A stretch of DNA of 7,018 bases from positions 1 to 7,018 of the forward strand of contig DAIDBF010000025.1 of the NCBI GenBank assembly GCA_027310235.1, written 5' to 3'. Under the pieces are notes generated by a model that ran no database searches, was not told the DNA's origin, and saw only the letters and a list, made by a program, of their open reading frames with translations. Shown in pieces: positions 4,370 through 7,018 of the stretch. A program made the position numbers and the translations under genes. Position 1 is the first letter of the stretch. Each line of letters opens with the position of its first letter. Source of the stretch: a bacterium. Its GTDB lineage: Bacteria; Patescibacteriota; Minisyncoccia; UBA6257; GWB1-50-10.

Positions 4370-5239
4370 ATGGAAATTCCGATAAAAAAACTCAAGGGAG
4401 GATTTTCGATGCCGGAATACGGTCTGGGAACATGGCAGATGGGCGGAAGGAAAGAAAGAGATCCCGAAAACGACGACAAGGCGGATATCGAAGCTATCAG
4501 AACCGCGATCGATCTCGGTATCACTCACATAGACACGGCGGAGATTTATGCGAATGGGTATTCGGAGATGCTTCTTGCGGAGGCGCTCCAGAGATACGAT
4601 CGTTCCAAACTTTTTCTCGTCTCGAAGGTTCAGGAATCTCATCTGAGTTATGATGCTATTTTGGAGGCATGCGAAAACAGTTTGAAGAGAATAAAGACGA
4701 ACTATCTCGATCTGTATCTCTTACATCGCTATAGCGCCCGTGTACCGCTCGAGGAAAGCATTCGGGCATTGAGCGAGTTGAAAGATCGGGGATTGGTGAA
4801 AGAGATCGGTGTTTGTAACTTCGGGTCGGAACATCTCAAGGAAGCGCAATCGTATACGCGACATAAGATTGTCTGCGATCAAGTGCACTATAACCTTCAG
4901 TTCCGAGAGCCGGAGCAGAGCGGACTTCTGGAATACTGCCAGAAGAACGACGTGATGCTTATCGCATGGCGTCCGGTGGGCAAAGGGGAACTGTTGAAAG
5001 AGAATCCTGAAGTCGTGGAATCGCTTTGCAAAAAATACGGAAAAACTCCGGCACAGATTGCCATCAACTGGCTTGTTTCTCAATCGAATGTCGTAACGCT
5101 TTCGAAAACAAGAAGTAAAGAGCATCTTTTGGAAAATCTTGGAGCATTAGGATGGAAGATGGAAGAGGAAGATATCGAAAGATTACGAAGAGAATATCCG
5201 AACCAACACTACATTTCGGACGCAGTCCCTCTGGGTTAA
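4370..5239 (+). CDS. Aldo/keto reductase
   Basis: The protein is 289 residues long, close to the usual length for NADPH-dependent aldo/keto reductases, cytosolic TIM-barrel enzymes that reduce carbonyl compounds. The N-terminal beta hairpin (KKLKGGFSMPEYGLGTW) is followed by the full catalytic tetrad: Asp55 and Tyr60 in HIDTAEIYANG, Lys86 in FLVSKV, His119 in LYLLHR. Further family motifs are GVCNFGSEHL (146-155), the QVHYNL strand (170-175) and the cofactor phosphate-binding region VTLSKTRSKEHLLENL (241-256). The physiological substrate cannot be told. ATG 4370 keeps the N-terminal hairpin and lies about 9 bases from the predicted transcription start. A second in-frame ATG at 4409 has a good Shine-Dalgarno sequence (AAGGGAGGA, 4394-4402). 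First gene of a probable operon; the next start is 8 nt downstream. Confidence 0.95.
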   Translation: MEIPIKKLKGGFSMPEYGLGTWQMGGRKERDPENDDKADIEAIRTAIDLGITHIDTAEIYANGYSEMLLAEALQRYDRSKLFLVSKVQESHLSYDAILEACENSLKRIKTNYLDLYLLHRYSARVPLEESIRALSELKDRGLVKEIGVCNFGSEHLKEAQSYTRHKIVCDQVHYNLQFREPEQSGLLEYCQKNDVMLIAWRPVGKGELLKENPEVVESLCKKYGKTPAQIAINWLVSQSNVVTLSKTRSKEHLLENLGALGWKMEEEDIERLRREYPNQHYISDAVPLG

Positions 5240-5247
5240 GAAAGACA

Positions 5248-5808
5248 ATGAAGGAGGTTGAGCTCAAAATTTTGAACATAGATGTGCCGGCAATGCGCCG
5301 GAAGCTCACAAAACTCGGATTGAAACGGGTGATGAAACCGACGTTCTTTCACGAGGTCCACTTCACGTCGAGGAGTTTTAACGGAAAGGGGAGTTATGCC
5401 TCCTTGTTTCGGTTGAGAAAGGAAGGAAAGCAGTCGTTTCTCGCGGTGAAGATAAAAGAAAAAAAGGATAAGCGCTTCGACGTGCGGCAAGAAACGGAGG
5501 TGTCGGTTTCCGATTTTGAGAAAACGAAAAAAATCCTGGAATCGGTCGGGTTTGAAATACTCCGGGAACGCGAAAAATTTCGTGAAGAGTATAGGATGAG
5601 AGGCATAAAAGTCGAGATAGACCGCTATCCGAGAATTGGGCCATATGCGGAGATCGAAGGAAACGACAAGAAAACGGTTCTGAAGTTTCTTTCAGTACTT
5701 GGGTTTTCGCTTCAGGACACGACAAACAAGACCGCGACCGGAATTTTGAAGGAAGCGGGGATCGGGGACGGGAAACTGACTTTCAGAAAAAGAAAAGGGA
5801 GAATATAA
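5248..5808 (+). CDS. CYTH-domain protein (class IV adenylate cyclase/thiamine triphosphatase-like)
   Basis: The protein has 186 residues, typical for a single CYTH domain, an eight-stranded tunnel that binds triphosphates with divalent metals. The signature ExExK is at the very start (Glu3, Glu5, Lys7 in MKEVELKI), which fixes ATG 5248 as the start. Other tunnel residues appear in order: FRLR (Arg55, Arg57), AVKIK (Lys68, Lys70), RQETEV (Arg80, Glu82, Glu84), KVEIDRYP (Glu123, Asp125) and YAEIEG (Glu135, Glu137). Members act as CyaB-type adenylate cyclases, thiamine triphosphatases or inorganic triphosphatases, and sequence alone does not decide among them. The frame is open back to 5152 inside the reductase gene, but that extension is not family sequence. 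A perfect AAGGAGG (5251-5257) lies inside the gene just after the start, with no in-frame start at the right distance. Confidence 0.92.
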   Translation: MKEVELKILNIDVPAMRRKLTKLGLKRVMKPTFFHEVHFTSRSFNGKGSYASLFRLRKEGKQSFLAVKIKEKKDKRFDVRQETEVSVSDFEKTKKILESVGFEILREREKFREEYRMRGIKVEIDRYPRIGPYAEIEGNDKKTVLKFLSVLGFSLQDTTNKTATGILKEAGIGDGKLTFRKRKGRI

Positions 5809-5815
5809 TGCGGAT

Positions 5816-6280
5816 ATGGGGATGGAAGATATGGAAAACATGAGATATATGGGTGAAGGCGATAAAACAAGGTATGAATTCAATATGGGAGGGACGCAGG
5901 CGGAGAATCCCGAGGAGATAAAAACATTCGAGGAACAGCGCGCAGAATTGGAAGAAGAAATACAGGAGAAGAAAAAAGCAATTCAGGAAATGGAGGAAGA
6001 GATAGACGGGTATCTCAGTAAACTTAATGGAACGGAAGGAATCTGGATGGATTTTGGCGATACGGAGAGTATGAATGCCCAAACATTGCACAAAAAAATA
6101 ATGGAGTTGCAACAGAATCTTTCTTCTTCGAATAATTTTAAAAAACAGTACATGAATCAACTGAACGCCCTCGAGAAAAAATTCTTAGAACTCGACGCGG
6201 CAAAAGAAAAGTTGTTGCACCTCGGTTCTGAAAGGAACGATATTCTTCCTCCTCCCCTCGGTCCCGAAAGGGACAACTAA
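5816..6280 (+). CDS. Hypothetical coiled-coil protein
   Basis: This is a 154-residue, very charged protein that I do not recognise. After a methionine- and glycine-rich start come two probable coiled coils, at about 33-71 (EEIKTFEEQRAELEEEIQEKKKAIQEMEEE) and 88-137. They are split by a short loop with aromatics (GIWMDFGD). The tail is proline-rich (LPPPLGPERDN). There is no signal peptide or membrane segment, so it is probably a cytosolic structural or adaptor protein forming a helical hairpin or oligomer. ATG 5816 follows the CYTH stop by 7 nt; ATG 5822 and ATG 5831 are possible alternatives, and AAAGGGAGA (5794-5802) is a distant Shine-Dalgarno-like sequence. TruB starts 6 nt after its stop. 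The last codons overlap a small GAAA-tetraloop hairpin. Confidence 0.75.
   Translation: MGMEDMENMRYMGEGDKTRYEFNMGGTQAENPEEIKTFEEQRAELEEEIQEKKKAIQEMEEEIDGYLSKLNGTEGIWMDFGDTESMNAQTLHKKIMELQQNLSSSNNFKKQYMNQLNALEKKFLELDAAKEKLLHLGSERNDILPPPLGPERDN
6261..6274 (+). other. GAAA-tetraloop hairpin at the end of the coiled-coil gene
   Basis: GTCCC (6261-6265) and GGGAC (6270-6274) form a perfect 5-bp stem closed by GAAA, a stable GNRA tetraloop. It encodes the last residues GPERD and ends 12 bases before the TruB start codon. With no Shine-Dalgarno sequence for TruB, it could shape re-initiation or mRNA stability, or be another small coding-sequence palindrome. Confidence 0.45.
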
Positions 6281-6286
6281 TCTTGT

Positions 6287-6925
6287 ATGGGAAAACTTCC
6301 TCCGGTGTTTGCGGTCTATAAACCGAAAGGCCCGACATCTGCGCATTTTTTAAACGAACTCAAAAAGAAACTGCATATTACGAAGATGGGGCACGCCGGA
6401 ACGCTTGATCCTTTGGCGTCCGGTGTTTTGGTCGTGGGTATCGACGAAGGAACAAAAAAGCTGCATGAAGTTGTGCAAGGTGAGAAGGAATATAAGGCGA
6501 CAGTTCGTTTCGGGATGACAAGCACTACGGACGACGAGGAGGGAGAAAAGACAATAATTAAAATGAAACATGTCCCTTCGGAAGAAGAAATCAGGAAAGT
6601 GCTGAACGAGTTTATCGGAACGATCGAACAGATTCCGCCGGCATTCAGTGCTATAAAAATTAAGGGACAGGAAGCATACAAATTAGCGCGAAAAGGTATG
6701 ACTCCCGAAATGAAACCGAGAGAAGCGAGGATTTTCAAGATCGATCTTATGGAATACTTGTGGCCGACCATGGAAGTCGTGGTAACAACGGGACCAGGAG
6801 TGTATATCCGCGCGCTCGCGCGGGACATCGGCGCGAAACTCGGCACCGGCGCTTATCTTGCCGATCTCGAACGCACGAGAGTAGGGGAGTTCACAAAAGA
6901 AAATACTCAAAGATTTACCTTTTAA
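6287..6925 (+). CDS. truB: TruB, tRNA pseudouridine-55 synthase (minimal form)
   Basis: TruB isomerises U55 in the T loop of nearly all tRNAs. The motifs are complete: VYKPKGPTS (10-18), GHAGTLDPLASGVL (35-48) with catalytic Asp41, EKEYKATVRFGMTSTTDDEEG (66-86) with Tyr69, QIPPAFSAIKIKGQEAYKLARKG (115-137), and GPGVYIRALARDIG (169-182) with Arg175. At 212 residues it is about 100 shorter than the E. coli enzyme. It stops soon after LADLERTRVGEF, so the C-terminal TruB_C/PUA-like RNA-binding region is missing. The catalytic core is whole, so this is probably a natural short form and not a truncation. ATG 6287 is 6 nt after the previous stop, which suggests co-transcription and possibly translational coupling. 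Confidence 0.96.
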   Translation: MGKLPPVFAVYKPKGPTSAHFLNELKKKLHITKMGHAGTLDPLASGVLVVGIDEGTKKLHEVVQGEKEYKATVRFGMTSTTDDEEGEKTIIKMKHVPSEEEIRKVLNEFIGTIEQIPPAFSAIKIKGQEAYKLARKGMTPEMKPREARIFKIDLMEYLWPTMEVVVTTGPGVYIRALARDIGAKLGTGAYLADLERTRVGEFTKENTQRFTF

Positions 6926-6926
6926 T

Positions 6927-6949
6927 CTATCGAGACTTGGCTTCGATAG
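6927..6949 (+). terminator. Hairpin immediately after truB
   Basis: CTATCGA (6927-6933) and TCGATAG (6943-6949) form a perfect 7-bp stem with a nine-base loop, starting two bases after the truB stop. There is no T-run, so it would be a weak intrinsic terminator or a 3' end stabiliser. Its first 11 bases (AATCTATCGAG, 6924-6934) also occur at 1601-1611, just after the duplicated htpX tail. Confidence 0.45.
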
Positions 6950-6980
6950 GAACAGGATAACTATTAGCGGTAAGATACCT

Positions 6981-7018
6981 ACACTAAGTTATTTAGCCAT
7001 GGCTAAATAACTTAGTGT
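6981..7018. repeat. Perfect 38-nt palindrome at the window end
   Basis: The 19 bases from 6981 (ACACTAAGTTATTTAGCCA) are followed at once by their exact reverse complement up to the last base, with no spacer; the centre is CCATGG. It could be a strong bidirectional terminator hairpin without a visible T-run, a protein-binding palindrome, or an assembly fold-back. The last is a real possibility because the symmetry stops exactly where the sequence stops. Confidence 0.85.

Noticed and set aside
5152..5247. Upstream in-frame extension of the CYTH gene into the reductase gene.
   Set aside because: The CYTH signature ExExK normally lies at the extreme N-terminus, and the extension is only the reductase sequence read in another frame.
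5251..5257. Perfect Shine-Dalgarno-like AAGGAGG inside the CYTH gene.
   Set aside because: No start codon in the CYTH frame follows at the right distance without removing ExExK. It is explained by the codons for Lys-Glu-Val.
6926..7018. Possible integron attC site because of the inverted repeats after truB.
   Set aside because: No GTTRRRY/RYYYAAC core pair and no extrahelical bases; the final palindrome is perfect and spacerless.

Overview
The window looks like a piece of a small-genome uncultured bacterium, most likely Candidate Phyla Radiation (Patescibacteria, Parcubacteria-like). This is an inference. It rests on compact genes with few Shine-Dalgarno sequences, a minimal TruB without a C-terminal RNA-binding extension, a lemA-htpX pair, and many short GC-rich palindromic repeats, some of them inside reading frames. 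No marker gene here fixes the taxon.

Layout. (1) 1-1451: the 3' part of lemA, a strongly foldable spacer, and a complete htpX (membrane M48 metalloprotease). (2) 1452-1717: no intact gene. It holds a 78-nt hairpin, a second diverged copy of the last 17 codons plus stop of htpX, and two stems that compete for the same strand ahead of the next gene. (3) 1718-3097: an ATP-grasp ligase of the cyanophycin synthetase/RimK-like type with a membrane-prone N-terminus. About 50 residues between its preATP-grasp region and ATP-grasp core are encoded by back-to-back palindromic repeats that keep the frame open. (4) 3136-3223: tRNA-Ser(GGA) with encoded CCA. It is followed by a terminator-like hairpin, an inverted 15-nt copy of the tRNA 3' part, a palindromic repeat related to the one inside the ATP-grasp gene, and an AT-rich small cysteine-containing protein gene. 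(5) 3740-4324 (minus): a YdjM/DUF457-type membrane metal-dependent hydrolase. (6) 4370-6925 (plus): a probable four-gene operon with gaps of 6-8 nt, coding for an aldo/keto reductase, a CYTH-domain protein, a coiled-coil protein and TruB. The minus-strand gene and this operon diverge from a 45-bp spacer carrying two extended -10 promoters placed so that both transcripts would be leaderless or nearly so. (7) 6926-7018: a hairpin, then a perfect 38-nt palindrome that ends exactly at the last base of the window.

How the genes work together. LemA and HtpX are a commonly co-located envelope pair. The four-gene operon mixes redox, phosphate-ester and tRNA-modification functions with no obvious common pathway, so shared transcription in a compact genome is the simplest reading. 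The most unusual content is not a single gene. It is the set of palindromic elements: one family appears in the ATP-grasp coding sequence and beside the tRNA, and another hairpin sits between the real and duplicated ends of htpX.
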